Positions 16,765 to 26,466 of a DNA stretch of 64,000 nt are shown one piece after another. This stretch comes from a virus: positions 1 through 64,000 of IMG/VR virus record IMGVR_UViG_3300017991_000077. The stretch is one strand, 5' to 3'. A program made the position numbers and the translations under genes. Position 1 is the stretch's first letter. Every line of letters starts with the position of its first letter. The notes under the pieces were generated by a model. It was not told the DNA's origin. It ran no database searches and saw nothing but the letters and a program-made list of their open reading frames with translations.

Positions 16765-17628
16765 ATGCAGGAAAAAACCTCCCAAGAGATAGAGCAATCC
16801 ACAGATTCTTGGCTAGGCGAGGCCGGAGAGACCGAAGACAAATCCTTTGTTCCCAGCGATCAAGTAACCCTTCCCGTAGGTGTCATAAAAGACGGACAGA
16901 ATTATCGGAATTTAGTGATAGATGAGATGTCCGGAATTGATGACCACCTAGTATCAGGGAAAAAATCGGGGAACAATGGAGCGAAGGCTCTTTCCTTGGT
17001 CATCTGTCGCAGTACTCAGGAAGTAGAAGGATTGCTTCCAAGAAAACAGGATTCAGAAAAACTGTTCGACCGAGAATTTGCTAGGCGCATGACGCAGCCC
17101 GACCGGGATTACTTGATCACTCGAATCTTTATGCTTTCAGGCAATAACCATGCGATCATGGCTGGGAGATGTCCCAGATGTGGTGACGTGTGGGAGGAAT
17201 CTGTTCTACTTTCGGATCTACCCGTAGTCTCGTGGCCCGAGGATAAGCCACGGGAGTTGGATTTTGAGTTGGAGGTAGGCTTCAAAGAAATGAAGAATGG
17301 GAAAGCAGTTTTCCACAAAAAAGGAAAGATTCGATTTCCAACAGGCAAAGAGCAAGAGTTGACGGGTCAGATGGATGACCAGGCGTCAATAATGGACGCC
17401 ATGATTGCGGCTTGTGTTACGAAGGTAGGAACCTTAGAACATATTGACCAAGAGCAGGCAAAACGATTGAAGAGACGAGATCGAGAACTTCTGATGTCCG
17501 TTATTCAGAACGAACTTCCAGGCTTAAAGCAGTGGAAAGATGTGAGGTGTAATTGTGGAAACACATTGCAGATCACTCTAGATCTCGCCTCTTTTTTCGG
17601 AGGTCGGCGGAGGAGAATGAAAAAATAA
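16765..17628 (+). CDS. tail assembly chaperone / T4 baseplate-like protein, upstream frame
   Basis: The 287-residue product lies between tube and tape measure. It carries two cysteine pairs, CPRCGD near residue 136 and CNCGN near residue 260, consistent with a zinc ribbon split by an alpha/beta region. This layout recalls the T4_baseplate (gp26-like) proteins that accompany gp19-type tubes. The end of this frame overlaps another frame that continues after a slippery heptamer at 17592, so a minor share of ribosomes probably makes a 336-residue fusion. Good GGAG ribosome binding site. Confidence 0.75.
   Translation: MQEKTSQEIEQSTDSWLGEAGETEDKSFVPSDQVTLPVGVIKDGQNYRNLVIDEMSGIDDHLVSGKKSGNNGAKALSLVICRSTQEVEGLLPRKQDSEKLFDREFARRMTQPDRDYLITRIFMLSGNNHAIMAGRCPRCGDVWEESVLLSDLPVVSWPEDKPRELDFELEVGFKEMKNGKAVFHKKGKIRFPTGKEQELTGQMDDQASIMDAMIAACVTKVGTLEHIDQEQAKRLKRRDRELLMSVIQNELPGLKQWKDVRCNCGNTLQITLDLASFFGGRRRRMKK
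17592..17598 (+). promoter_or_regulatory. -1 ribosomal frameshift site T_TTT_TTC
   Basis: In the reading frame of the chaperone gene the codons read tcT TTT TTC, which is the canonical X_XXY_YYZ slippery heptamer. A -1 slip continues at CGG in a frame that stays open to 17774. Two GGAGG-like stretches follow within 25 nt. A second weak slip candidate (A-run at about 17620) exists near the stop. Confidence 0.7.
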
Positions 17629-17774
17629 TTGATGCGTTGTTCAGCCACATACATGCCATAGCTACAAGATATGGCTGGACCGAAGCAGAAATCCTTCGCC
17701 TTCCGAATTCACATAGAAACCAGTACATCGAGAGAATAAATACCGATGTACAGCGAGAGAATAAAGGGAGGTAG
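17598..17774 (+). CDS. frameshift extension of the tail assembly chaperone
   Basis: After the -1 slip the ribosome adds 58 residues. The segment 'ALFSHIHAIATRYGWTEAEI' followed by 'LPNSHRNQYIERINTD' is the short helical pattern known from the T-like parts of tail assembly chaperones and from DUF6760-type proteins next to gp19 tubes. It has no good start codon and ribosome binding site of its own; an in-frame ATG at 17553 lies inside the upstream gene. The fusion is expected to recruit the tape measure protein, whose gene starts 3 nt after this stop. Confidence 0.65.
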   Translation, partial: RRSAEENEKIIDALFSHIHAIATRYGWTEAEILRLPNSHRNQYIERINTDVQRENKGR

Positions 17775-17776
17775 AG

Positions 17777-20428
17777 ATGCCAGGAACTACTGGAGGACAG
17801 ATGCTACTAGGTATCCGTCTTCAAATGGATGCCAAAGGCGTAGTTACTGGCGCATCGCTGGCCGAGGGGGCTCTCGATAGAATTCAGGGTAAAGCTCGAA
17901 GGACTCAGACTGCTGTAGCTAATGCTGCAACGGGAATGGGCGATGCCATGGCTGCCAGTATGGGAATAGGAGCAGTCGGTGGAGCCTTAGTAGGAGTTGG
18001 AGCAAAAATAGGGCAGGTAATACAGCCCATGGCTCAACAGGCAAAAACTTTCCAGACAGGATTAAGTAGATTAGGATTTGTTGCTCGAGCAACAAAAGAA
18101 GAGATGGCAGAACTTGAGGGTGTAGCTATCAAAACGGGTCTTGCTACGCAGTGGTCTCCCCAAGAAGCAATCGATGGATTGAGAACTCTTCGACAGTCTG
18201 GTTTGACCACCAAAGAATCTTTGGACGCATTAAAGCCAGCTTTGGACTTAGCTACAGGTTCCGCAGGAGAGTTGGGGCTCGCACGAGCGGCGAAAACTGC
18301 AGCCGTGGCCATGATGAAATTTAAGCATACAGGTGCCCCTGTTAGAGAACTTATGGATGCATTGACTCATTCAACTAGAGAATCCAATATTGAATTTAGG
18401 GATCTACCTATAATTTTGAATTCGTTAAGAACTGCTCCCCAGCAATTGAAGATGACTTCGACTGAGGCTTTGACCTTAGTGGGTGCATTAAAGAACTCCG
18501 GTATGATGGCAGCTCAGGCTGGTCAATCCCTCGCAGGTTTTGCGAGAGGATTAGTAAATAATGAAAAGATTTTAGACCGGTATCTCCTCAAGCAAAAGAT
18601 GACGACAGCTGAATTTCAAAAGATGGACGTGACAGACATCACAAAAGGCCGAGGTCTTATGAAGGTAAGGGCCATAAAAGAACTCGGAGTTTCGATGTTT
18701 GATTTGGCTGGCAAGCTACGAAAACCAAAAGACATAATCTTAGACCTAGTACGTAATTTAGAGAGATTGAGCGGAGAGAGTGAAGCAAAATATCTTAAGA
18801 CGGTATCTGCGGCGTTTACTGAGCAAGCCAGGAGCTTGTTGATCGGTCTTGTTGGTTTGGAACGAGGAACTTTGAAGGGTTCAGAAGCGTTTAAAGACAT
18901 GATGGCCAGTATGGGGGATTTTGCAGGTGCCAGTAGAGAAGCTTCAGCGGCAATAGAAAACACTCAGCAGGGTTTAGAGAAGTTCATTGAGGGTACAGAA
19001 GACACGATCAACATTCTTATGGGCAAGACCCTGTTACCGTACATGCAGTCCTTCAACATGAGTTGGAGAACGATGCTAAACGGGTTTTTAGAATACATCG
19101 AAGAAAATCCAGCTGTAGCAGAGGCTTTGGGTATCACGATGGTTGCTTTGTCCGCGGTAGCGACTGCGGCCGGCAGCGCGATGTTGGCTCTTGCTGGATT
19201 ATACTTTTGGACGCAGGTAGTAGGCCCAGCATTAGTTGCTGCAGGTGGATTTGCAGGTATTGCTGCAACAGGTTTTGCTGCACTACAGGCGGCTTTGTGG
19301 CCTATGCTGATAATAGGGGCAGTGATCTTAGGCGTTTTTGCTTTGGCTATGGCCGGCGTAAAGCTCTGGAAGATGATCTGGGAAGAAGATGCTGGAGCTT
19401 TCCTAACGACGATTCGGTATTTCATTCAGAATGTTCAGATGATTTGGCGGGGACTAAAAGAATTTTGGGACGGTGAGGGGGACATCAATTTTAAGGAAAA
19501 ACTCGAGGCGGCAGGTCTGTGGGGAACTGTTCAGAGGATTCTCGCAGTAAAAGATAGAATCGTAGCGGTCTATAAAGGTGTCTGGGAAGGAATTAAGGAT
19601 GTCTTTATGCCAGTAGCAGTGGTCTTTAAGTGGATCGGAGATGCTTTAGGATATGTTATCGACGGAATCAATTGGCTCGTACTTCAATGGAAAGGTGTAG
19701 ACATCGGTAAGATGTCAGACGACTGGTTTAAATTCGGTCGTTTGTTGGGATGGTTTGCCGGTATCGTTCTAGGTGCTTTGATAATCAAAATGGTCTTATG
19801 GATTGCTACTTTAATCGGGGCTACGGCTGTTCAGATAGCTCATGCTGCGGCGGTGATGTATACCGCTTTTGCCTATTCAGCTTTTCTAATCTTGTTTGGT
19901 GTAGTTGTGGTCGCGTTTATCGCACTGATGTGGAAATGGATAAAAGTATTATGGGAATTCGGTAAGAATATTTGGGACGTTTTTACCCAGAGTCGGGATG
20001 CAGGTCTCGGACTGATGCAATCGCTTCTAAATGGGCTAAAGAGTGGATGGAACGCTATCGTAAATTTTCTGACAAGTGCGGCTCAATGGATAGCAGACAT
20101 TCTTCCTGGTTCTGATGCCAAAATTGGGCCTTTGATGCATATCACCGAGTCGGGTGGTGGTTTGATGCGGGCTTTACAGACTGGAGTTGAAGCAGAAGCG
20201 CCAGCAATGCAGGCCACAGTTACTCACGCAATGGCTGGTGTGAGTACCGCAGTAACGCCCCATGTGGGAGGAGCGGTCGCATCAAAAGGCCCGACAACGA
20301 TTAATGTTCAGAAAATGGAGTTTCGAGTTTCCAAGGGTACTCCTGAAGAATTGGAGCAAATCGCCAAGCAAATCATGGACAAGATTCGAGAGGCAACAGA
20401 CGATGATCAGGAGGTAGCGTTCGCATGA
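17777..20428 (+). CDS. tail tape measure protein
   Basis: The 883-residue product sets tail length and is ejected ahead of the DNA. The first 400 residues are Ala/Gly-rich helices typical of tape measures ('TFQTGLSRLGFVARATKEEM', 'NTQQGLEKFIEGTEDTINIL'). Two hydrophobic blocks, about residues 440-530 and 655-730, provide multiple membrane-crossing segments that could form a channel in the host membrane. The gene starts after GGGAGG and its end overlaps the next start (ATGA). At 883 residues it implies a tail of ordinary length, roughly 130 nm by the usual rule of thumb. Confidence 0.9.
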   Translation: MPGTTGGQMLLGIRLQMDAKGVVTGASLAEGALDRIQGKARRTQTAVANAATGMGDAMAASMGIGAVGGALVGVGAKIGQVIQPMAQQAKTFQTGLSRLGFVARATKEEMAELEGVAIKTGLATQWSPQEAIDGLRTLRQSGLTTKESLDALKPALDLATGSAGELGLARAAKTAAVAMMKFKHTGAPVRELMDALTHSTRESNIEFRDLPIILNSLRTAPQQLKMTSTEALTLVGALKNSGMMAAQAGQSLAGFARGLVNNEKILDRYLLKQKMTTAEFQKMDVTDITKGRGLMKVRAIKELGVSMFDLAGKLRKPKDIILDLVRNLERLSGESEAKYLKTVSAAFTEQARSLLIGLVGLERGTLKGSEAFKDMMASMGDFAGASREASAAIENTQQGLEKFIEGTEDTINILMGKTLLPYMQSFNMSWRTMLNGFLEYIEENPAVAEALGITMVALSAVATAAGSAMLALAGLYFWTQVVGPALVAAGGFAGIAATGFAALQAALWPMLIIGAVILGVFALAMAGVKLWKMIWEEDAGAFLTTIRYFIQNVQMIWRGLKEFWDGEGDINFKEKLEAAGLWGTVQRILAVKDRIVAVYKGVWEGIKDVFMPVAVVFKWIGDALGYVIDGINWLVLQWKGVDIGKMSDDWFKFGRLLGWFAGIVLGALIIKMVLWIATLIGATAVQIAHAAAVMYTAFAYSAFLILFGVVVVAFIALMWKWIKVLWEFGKNIWDVFTQSRDAGLGLMQSLLNGLKSGWNAIVNFLTSAAQWIADILPGSDAKIGPLMHITESGGGLMRALQTGVEAEAPAMQATVTHAMAGVSTAVTPHVGGAVASKGPTTINVQKMEFRVSKGTPEELEQIAKQIMDKIREATDDDQEVAFA

Positions 20429-20976
20429 GTATGGTAACTGGAAGTGAAATCGCCCACGGATATTTTGCTAGAATATCCGGAGGACGAGTGGAATCCTTTT
20501 TTAGTTTTCCTTTCAATCCTACGGAAGATGAGAGAATTCGGTCTGTTGAGTACGCTTTTACTTCTTCGCCAGGATCTCCCCAGCCAGTAGCCACCTTCAA
20601 GCATATCGGTGGTGAGGAGATGACTATAGAGCTGTTGCTCGATGCTACAGACCCTTACTATGAAGAATGGGAAGGCGTTACTGCGATGTTGGCCGAGTTG
20701 GAGAGTTACACACAGCCCGACATATCGAAGTTCACAGCAGACCTCGGTCAGTTTATTCCGCCCCCTCAAGTTCGATACGGTATGGGCAATGAATATTGGG
20801 ATGTCGTTATACCAAGAATTAGTATCCGAACAGTGAGAAGAAACAGAAGACACGAACCTACTCGGGCATACGTCACAGTGGAAATGCGGGCAATCTTTAC
20901 TGACATATCAGCTATTTCTAGTCGATTACAACGGCTTAGACGTTTTCGAGATATGGTAATCATAGAGGGGATGTAA
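20425..20976 (+). CDS. baseplate/hub-proximal tail protein
   Basis: The 183-residue product starts as an ATGA overlap with the tape measure gene and precedes the LysM protein. Beta-rich with 'YFARISGGRVESFFSFPFNP' near the start and 'RRHEPTRAYVTVEMRAIF' near the end, it fits the small baseplate protein found at this place in gp19-tube systems (gp53- or LysM-partner type). The family is inferred from order. Confidence 0.6.
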   Translation: MSMVTGSEIAHGYFARISGGRVESFFSFPFNPTEDERIRSVEYAFTSSPGSPQPVATFKHIGGEEMTIELLLDATDPYYEEWEGVTAMLAELESYTQPDISKFTADLGQFIPPPQVRYGMGNEYWDVVIPRISIRTVRRNRRHEPTRAYVTVEMRAIFTDISAISSRLQRLRRFRDMVIIEGM

Positions 20977-20978
20977 CG

Positions 20979-21278
20979 ATGACTATCTTTGGTGGATCTA
21001 GATATCGAAATGTAGAAAAAACTCGGGTAGTTTTTGAAGATGGTGAGACTGCAGCCATGTATGTTCCCAGGACTACGACGGTTGTTCCTCCGGAGGGGTT
21101 GGAAGGACATTTAGTTAAAGCGGGCGAAACCTTCGAGTCGATGGCCTTTGAGTTGTTTGGTGACGCCAACAAGTGGTACGTGCTAGCAGATTTCAATCCA
21201 CATATTTTCTTCCCTCTGGACTTAAAAGTTGGAGATCGAATAGTTCGACCAACGAAAGCATACGCGGCACAGGTATGA
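20979..21278 (+). CDS. LysM-like tail protein (gpX/gp53 type)
   Basis: Residues 40-92 of 99 match a LysM fold: 'LVKAGETFESMAFELFGDAN' then 'WYVLADFNP' and 'LKVGDRIVRP'. Phage P2 gpX and T4 gp53 use this fold to hold the baseplate hub to the wedges or to touch peptidoglycan. The gene sits between the small tail protein and the hub gene and overlaps the latter by ATGA. Confidence 0.8.
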   Translation: MTIFGGSRYRNVEKTRVVFEDGETAAMYVPRTTTVVPPEGLEGHLVKAGETFESMAFELFGDANKWYVLADFNPHIFFPLDLKVGDRIVRPTKAYAAQV

Positions 21279-22798
21279 GTACTCAAACTGCAATTTGTAT
21301 TATTTGGGTTAACGGACGAGAGATGTCGCCAGACCTCGTGCGTCGAGTTCAAAGTCTGACTCTGAATTCACCTCGAAGAAAAGCCAAATCAGGAACCATA
21401 GTCTTTAGAGATGAGAATTTTGAATTGTTCGATTCTCGGATTTTTAGAAAAAAACAGGCAATCCATTTCTTATGTGGATGGATAAACGAAGCGCTTCCTG
21501 CGGGACCTTTCGTAATCAAGTCTTATATTCCGAATGCACCAGAATCAGGAGTTCCTACCCTTACAGTCAAATTTCAAGACGTATCGCACAGGCTGAATAA
21601 AAAGCAGAAACAAAAAAGGCATGTGGGAAGTGCTAAGAGCATTTTGAAGAAAATCGCGAAGAGTCACAATTTAGGATATGACCTTGATTCTATCGAAGGT
21701 TTTACTTTCACCGACGACTTTCCTTTAATACAGGCTTCAATGACGGACGCTGCATTGATTCAACGGCTTGCTACTCGATATGGGTATATTTGGGGAGTCG
21801 ATGGGGGAACTCTTTTTTTCAAGAAGCCAGCATCGAGGCAGAATAAACGGAAGTATGATCCACCAGTTTTGTCGTATCGAATGAATGACTGGTCCTTAAA
21901 GTCTTTTCGACCAGAAATCAAATATACGAGCGGACGAAAAAGGAAGAAGGCTCAACAGGGTTTTAGGAACATCAATTTATTGGACGGCAAGGGATTGGGG
22001 GAGTTTATCTCCGATAAGCTTGTTTCAATGGTTGTTACAGATAAGGAAAAGAAGAGGCTTTTTGACGAGAATCCTCATGACAGTAAAGCCGCGTTAATCG
22101 TCGAAGAGGGCGTTGCCAAGGGTGTGGCGAAAATAACGGGAAGTGAGAGTGTAGGTAGTTTCTACCATGAAGCAGTGGATTCGATGGAACGACTTGTTAG
22201 TTGGTTCAATGATACGGGGTATCAAACTACAGCAGAATCTCAAAGTAAGGTTGTCAAGGCTGCAGCGAAAATAGCAAATCCTACTCCAGAAGATACCGAA
22301 GAGACGGAAGAAGAAGAAAACGAAGAACTCGAACAAGGCGACGAGAGCGGGGCGGCTGCTCCCGATAATGAGGATGAGGCTAAACGGAGGGCATTAGGAA
22401 ATGCCGCCAAATCGGCCGAAATCATAAAGGGAAATGCGTCGCCCACTGTAGCTTCAATGCTATATACTCCAAATAGAAAAGTAACTCTCGTGGGTTTAGG
22501 TAAATTTCTTTCGGGAGAATATCTCATAACAGAGACCGTACAGACCTTTGGAGAAGGGGCAACTTCCTTTAGTACCTTGCTTAAAGTATCTAGGACTCGG
22601 TTCTTGCCAGGTGCGCGTACCACTAAGTTTCTTTATGATGTTAAACCAATAGTCTCAAGTCCTACATGGGGAGGTATTCTTGGTCCTAGAGGTGCCAGTA
22701 ATCCAAACCAAACTCCAGTAGAAGATATGCTTTTGCCTTATTCGGAGGGTGGAAATTTAATTTCAGCCCTAGTAGATGACATGGAGGAAGAGATTTAG
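21275..22798 (+). CDS. baseplate hub protein (gp27/gpD-like)
   Basis: I place the start at the ATG of the ATGA overlap at 21275 (507 residues), not at the longer frame that begins at 21173 inside the LysM gene. The sequence shows a late-control gpD / T4 gp27-type hub: 'LPAGPFVIKSYIPNAPESG', 'AKSILKKIAKSHNLGYDL' and 'TDAALIQRLATRYGYIWGVD' are typical elements. The last third contains an acidic linker (residues about 365-395). The hub trimer carries the spike, whose gene starts at the next base. Confidence 0.8.
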   Translation: MSTQTAICIIWVNGREMSPDLVRRVQSLTLNSPRRKAKSGTIVFRDENFELFDSRIFRKKQAIHFLCGWINEALPAGPFVIKSYIPNAPESGVPTLTVKFQDVSHRLNKKQKQKRHVGSAKSILKKIAKSHNLGYDLDSIEGFTFTDDFPLIQASMTDAALIQRLATRYGYIWGVDGGTLFFKKPASRQNKRKYDPPVLSYRMNDWSLKSFRPEIKYTSGRKRKKAQQGFRNINLLDGKGLGEFISDKLVSMVVTDKEKKRLFDENPHDSKAALIVEEGVAKGVAKITGSESVGSFYHEAVDSMERLVSWFNDTGYQTTAESQSKVVKAAAKIANPTPEDTEETEEEENEELEQGDESGAAAPDNEDEAKRRALGNAAKSAEIIKGNASPTVASMLYTPNRKVTLVGLGKFLSGEYLITETVQTFGEGATSFSTLLKVSRTRFLPGARTTKFLYDVKPIVSSPTWGGILGPRGASNPNQTPVEDMLLPYSEGGNLISALVDDMEEEI

Positions 22799-24160
22799 AT
22801 GGAAGGTGGAGACGAATTTAGGCAGAGATATTCTGGCAGGTACTTTGGAAAGTATCGCGGGATAGTTTCTCGAACAGACGACCCCAGGGAATTGGGTCGA
22901 ATTATGACTAAAGTTCCAGTAGTCATGGGATTCGACGATGACATCGGTTGGGCACTTCCCAGTCCTTCTTCAGGTGGCGGGGGAAATTCAGGGGATTTTT
23001 CTTGCCCCGAAATAGGTGATCTAGTTTGGGTAGAATTTGAAGAAGGAGATCCCTCAAAGGCTGTGTGGTCTCCAGGACCTTGGGCTATGCGCGAAGGCGA
23101 AAATATGCTTCCCAAGCATTCTAGGGGAGAGGCTGATGATACTGATTATGCAGGAAGGGGTGTTGGAACAGCTCCTCCTTCTCAGTTTGAGGGAGGATAT
23201 GGAAGTGTTCGATTCATCCAAAATCGGTCTGGCGGGAGTTTTCTAGAGTTTGATGATACTTCCGGCGTGGAGCGGCTTCAGTTAAGCCACAGGACAGGAA
23301 CTCGTATCGAGATGACCTCTGATGGGGGTTTGCAGGAAATCGCAGTAGCGGGCGTCAGAAGGCGGGTAGGAGGGACACACAAAGTAGAAGTAGCAGATGG
23401 GGAGGATTATTCTGTTACGGGCATAAGTACTTTCACAGCAGAGGCTTCTCGGACAGAAACTTTCGGAGCTAAGCTGGTTCAAGACTACTCCGGCGATATC
23501 GAAAGAACGGGTCAATCGAAAACAGATACCTGGACGGGTAGTATTACCACTCAATTAGGCGGTGGTTATTCCCTTCAGGCAGGGGGCCAGGGATCTCTTA
23601 CTTTCGGTGGTGGATTAGCTTTTATGGTTCGTCAAAATCTTCAGATGACAGTTCTTGAAAATATGGAGATTTGCGCTTCTAATTCTTTGGGGTCTCCTAC
23701 GGCCAATTCATTACTACTCCATGGATATAACGGTCTGGCTGTTATGAAGAGTACTGACCCAACGGGTTTGGCAAGTTCAGCCAGCTTAGAATTAGATGGA
23801 ATTATAGGCGTGAGTTCTGCGACATTGGCCGCAGGTCTTTCAGGCACTCAAGTAGTTTTGGACGGCACTCCGGTTTCGGGATCTGTTAAATTAGAAGGAG
23901 GAACCGGGGGTGGAGCGATTCATGTAATGGCAACCCCGGCAGTAAACAATGTATTGTTGGGAGGTACAGGAGCAGCCGAACCTTTTATTAAAGGGAATTC
24001 GTGGTTTACTTTCATAACAAGTTTACTCACAGCTCTTTCGACGCATACGCATCCGTCAGCCATGGGACCTACATCATTCTCAGCAGATTTTGTAGCACAG
24101 GTTGCAGGTTTGACCTCTCAGGCTACGGCGGCAAAATCATTGTCCATAATGGGGAAATAA
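22799..24160 (+). CDS. baseplate spike protein (gpV/gp5-like)
   Basis: The 453-residue product begins with an OB-fold typical of gp5/gpV/VgrG ('YRGIVSRTDDPRELGRIMTK', 'EIGDLVWVEFEEGDPSKAVW'). Residues from about 150 to 330 show the repeated beta pattern of a trimeric beta-helix or needle ('SYSLQ'-like strands, GGG-rich turns), and the C-terminus has a region with 'NSWFTFITSLLTALSTHTHP' as in many spike ends. It follows the hub gene without a gap. No lysozyme domain is inserted. Confidence 0.85.
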   Translation: MEGGDEFRQRYSGRYFGKYRGIVSRTDDPRELGRIMTKVPVVMGFDDDIGWALPSPSSGGGGNSGDFSCPEIGDLVWVEFEEGDPSKAVWSPGPWAMREGENMLPKHSRGEADDTDYAGRGVGTAPPSQFEGGYGSVRFIQNRSGGSFLEFDDTSGVERLQLSHRTGTRIEMTSDGGLQEIAVAGVRRRVGGTHKVEVADGEDYSVTGISTFTAEASRTETFGAKLVQDYSGDIERTGQSKTDTWTGSITTQLGGGYSLQAGGQGSLTFGGGLAFMVRQNLQMTVLENMEICASNSLGSPTANSLLLHGYNGLAVMKSTDPTGLASSASLELDGIIGVSSATLAAGLSGTQVVLDGTPVSGSVKLEGGTGGGAIHVMATPAVNNVLLGGTGAAEPFIKGNSWFTFITSLLTALSTHTHPSAMGPTSFSADFVAQVAGLTSQATAAKSLSIMGK

Positions 24161-24876
24161 TGAAGTGGATGAATCAAGATTTTTTGGTTGAACAGTTTGA
24201 GGCGCTGGATAGGGAGTCCATGGTCGATGAAGAGACTACGATAGAGGCTTGGGTAGATTTGTGGTGTACTTTCTTTGGTGCTTCTTACGTAAACCAGCTA
24301 TCAGATCTACCAACGGTTATTGAGGTATCTGGAAGTGGACTAAAAATTGGGGTCGATTCAGTAACGGGGTCAGCAGATGCTACAGGAACTCCAGTACGAG
24401 TAGAATACAAGCCCACAGAAGCTTTCGACACTTCAGTAGTTGTTTTTGATAGTGCGAATTATATTGAAGTTGGGATGTTAGGCCAGAGCGGCACGCCCAG
24501 TTTTATTCCAGCAGATTACGCTTTGTACATTGCTCCGTGGAATTATGTAAACGAAGGTCACGCTAAAAATGCCATGCGAGAGGCGATGAGTGGATTTCTA
24601 GATGAGGGTGTTTTAAAACTGTACAACGGTATAAATGCATGGTGGGGATTTATTCAGGATACTCCGAGCAATTTCTATCAGAATGGAACGGCTATAGAAC
24701 TTCCGCCTAATTTGCTAAATCTAGTAGCGGATTTAGATACTATTTTCATACAGAATACAGAAGCAGATCCACCGCTAACAGCGAATGAGGCTATGGCAGC
24801 CGTAGCGGAGGTTATCGTCGAGGCAAATACTGGAGGAGTACTTTCAGTAGGATTATTGGAGTACGACATCGAATGA
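24160..24876 (+). CDS. baseplate-associated hypothetical protein
   Basis: I choose the ATG at 24160 that overlaps the spike stop (TAATG), giving 238 residues; the longer frame from 24001 lies inside the spike gene. The N-terminal 35 residues are acidic and helical, followed by a beta-rich central part and a helical end. I do not recognise a family. Its place between spike and wedge genes suggests a baseplate component. Confidence 0.6.
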   Translation: MKWMNQDFLVEQFEALDRESMVDEETTIEAWVDLWCTFFGASYVNQLSDLPTVIEVSGSGLKIGVDSVTGSADATGTPVRVEYKPTEAFDTSVVVFDSANYIEVGMLGQSGTPSFIPADYALYIAPWNYVNEGHAKNAMREAMSGFLDEGVLKLYNGINAWWGFIQDTPSNFYQNGTAIELPPNLLNLVADLDTIFIQNTEADPPLTANEAMAAVAEVIVEANTGGVLSVGLLEYDIE

Positions 24877-25118
24877 CAAAAGGCGCTTTAACGTTACCGA
24901 ATGGTAAGCTGGCTTATCCAGACGAATTGAACGAGAGACGAGATTCCTTAATCGTTCGAGGGAAAGAAGCGCTTGAAAAGAAAGACGTGCGTGAGAAGTT
25001 GATCGTCATTGCAGATATTTTTAATCTGTTGGGAGACCAGATGGAGTATGAAACAGCCATACAGACAAGGGCACTTATGGTTACGATGAGAGATAGGAAA
25101 GAACGAGGGGCTATCTAA
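24873..25118 (+). CDS. small hypothetical baseplate-region protein
   Basis: The 81-residue product is helical and highly charged ('DELNERRDSLIVRGKEALEK') and starts as an ATGA overlap. It may be an assembly factor of the neighbouring proteins. No family recognised. Confidence 0.6.
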   Translation: MTKGALTLPNGKLAYPDELNERRDSLIVRGKEALEKKDVREKLIVIADIFNLLGDQMEYETAIQTRALMVTMRDRKERGAI

Positions 25119-26065
25119 TGGCTGAATGGGTTTCCTTTGATCCGTCTACGTTATACCCTTCGGACATCGCTTCGTTAGTGAGCAGTATAAACACCACAGG
25201 TGAGGCAATAGCGTCTGCTTTAGATCTTGCCGCGAATGTCGTAGACGTAGCTGCTCTTTTTGTTCAGGGGTTTCAAGATGCACAGGCTGTTGTTATCAAT
25301 ACCCTGCAGTCTTTGATCGCCAGTGCTGTCCAGCAATTAACTCAAACTGGAATCTACATGTTGGTCAATGCCTCTACTTCTTTTAAGGCAACACCGAGTT
25401 TTAACCAATGGATGCAGGCATTATCGACATCAATAGATGACAGCTACGACGAAAATCGGCCAATTTTAGTAGACCCCTATGCCTATGTAGGAAGTGTCAC
25501 CATAGTAGGCGTTAATTCAGATTATTTTCGTCTGATGTCATTGTTTCGACAGTTGTTCGAATTGTTCGGAGCGCTAGTTCCAACGTCGGCAGAGATACTT
25601 GCATGGCCAACAGTCGGAGAAGCTTTCGAAGTAATCCCAGGTGTAGGAAAAGCTCCTGATTGGAATTCTAAGAAGCTGAGTGCAGTAGTCCCCGGAATCG
25701 ACACCCTAGTGACAACGTTATTGGGATACTCCAACAGTATTTCAGCCGCAGCTTCCGCTTCCAGTATCTATACGAATTTTGCAGGTCAGTTACGAGATAA
25801 GGCTACTCTGCTTCGGGCTATCGGGGCAACACTCCAAGCGGCCTTAGATACTTTGGCAGGAGCTTTGACTATGGAAGGGGCTTATGTGCTACCTGTATAC
25901 GGGCAAGGCGATGGCGATTGGTTGCAGTCTCAGTGGTTAGGAGCTACCGGGGGACCGTGCAGTGTATCTGGAGATACATACTGTGCGGGTATTTCTTTTT
26001 TGGCCATGGGAGGAACCACGGCTCCAGCCGATGCACTATTTAGTCTTTTTGGAATAGTGCCGTAA
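25118..26065 (+). CDS. Ala-rich tail or baseplate protein
   Basis: The 315-residue product is rich in Ala, Ser, Leu and Val, with long helices ('GEAIASALDLAANVVDVAAL', 'SISAAASASSIYTNFAGQLR') and no charged linker. The composition resembles structural or DNA-ejection proteins of baseplates. No enzyme motif is visible. The start overlaps the previous stop (TAATG). Confidence 0.55.
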   Translation: MAEWVSFDPSTLYPSDIASLVSSINTTGEAIASALDLAANVVDVAALFVQGFQDAQAVVINTLQSLIASAVQQLTQTGIYMLVNASTSFKATPSFNQWMQALSTSIDDSYDENRPILVDPYAYVGSVTIVGVNSDYFRLMSLFRQLFELFGALVPTSAEILAWPTVGEAFEVIPGVGKAPDWNSKKLSAVVPGIDTLVTTLLGYSNSISAAASASSIYTNFAGQLRDKATLLRAIGATLQAALDTLAGALTMEGAYVLPVYGQGDGDWLQSQWLGATGGPCSVSGDTYCAGISFLAMGGTTAPADALFSLFGIVP

Positions 26066-26077
26066 TAGGAGGATACG

Positions 26078-26455
26078 ATGGCGACATACCCAAGCGGAAT
26101 AGCATTTCCTTTTAGATTTAGAGCTTCAGGTGGTGTGGCTAAGGTTTCTGCAGGTCAGAAAATAAGTGCCAATCTTATGGCTCTTATAACATCTTCGGTT
26201 AAGGAAAGACTCATCCGGAAAGAAGTAGGAACAGTGGGTTTTCATCGAGTACTTAGGTCTGCCCACAATAACACCGGCCTTGTAGAATCTTTAGTATTAG
26301 AGGCTATTACGAGATTTGAGCCAAGAGCTAAAGATGTGCAGGTTAACGTTTTTCCGCAAGAGTACGAAGAAGGGGAGATGCGAGTATATGTCGAGATTTC
26401 GTTTATTTTTAAGTATTCTTCAGACCCTGTTATACTGAGAACACGGATACAGTAA
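26078..26455 (+). CDS. baseplate wedge protein (gpW/gp25-like)
   Basis: The 125-residue product fits the gpW/gp25 family of wedge subunits. The C-terminal half shows 'LEAITRFEPRAKDVQVNVFP' followed by 'MRVYVEISFIFKYSSD', equivalent to the conserved 'RFEPRL' core and closing strands. Size and order (before the gpJ-like gene) are standard. GGAGGATACG precedes the ATG. Confidence 0.8.
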   Translation: MATYPSGIAFPFRFRASGGVAKVSAGQKISANLMALITSSVKERLIRKEVGTVGFHRVLRSAHNNTGLVESLVLEAITRFEPRAKDVQVNVFPQEYEEGEMRVYVEISFIFKYSSDPVILRTRIQ

Positions 26456-26466
26456 GGAGGCAGTGA

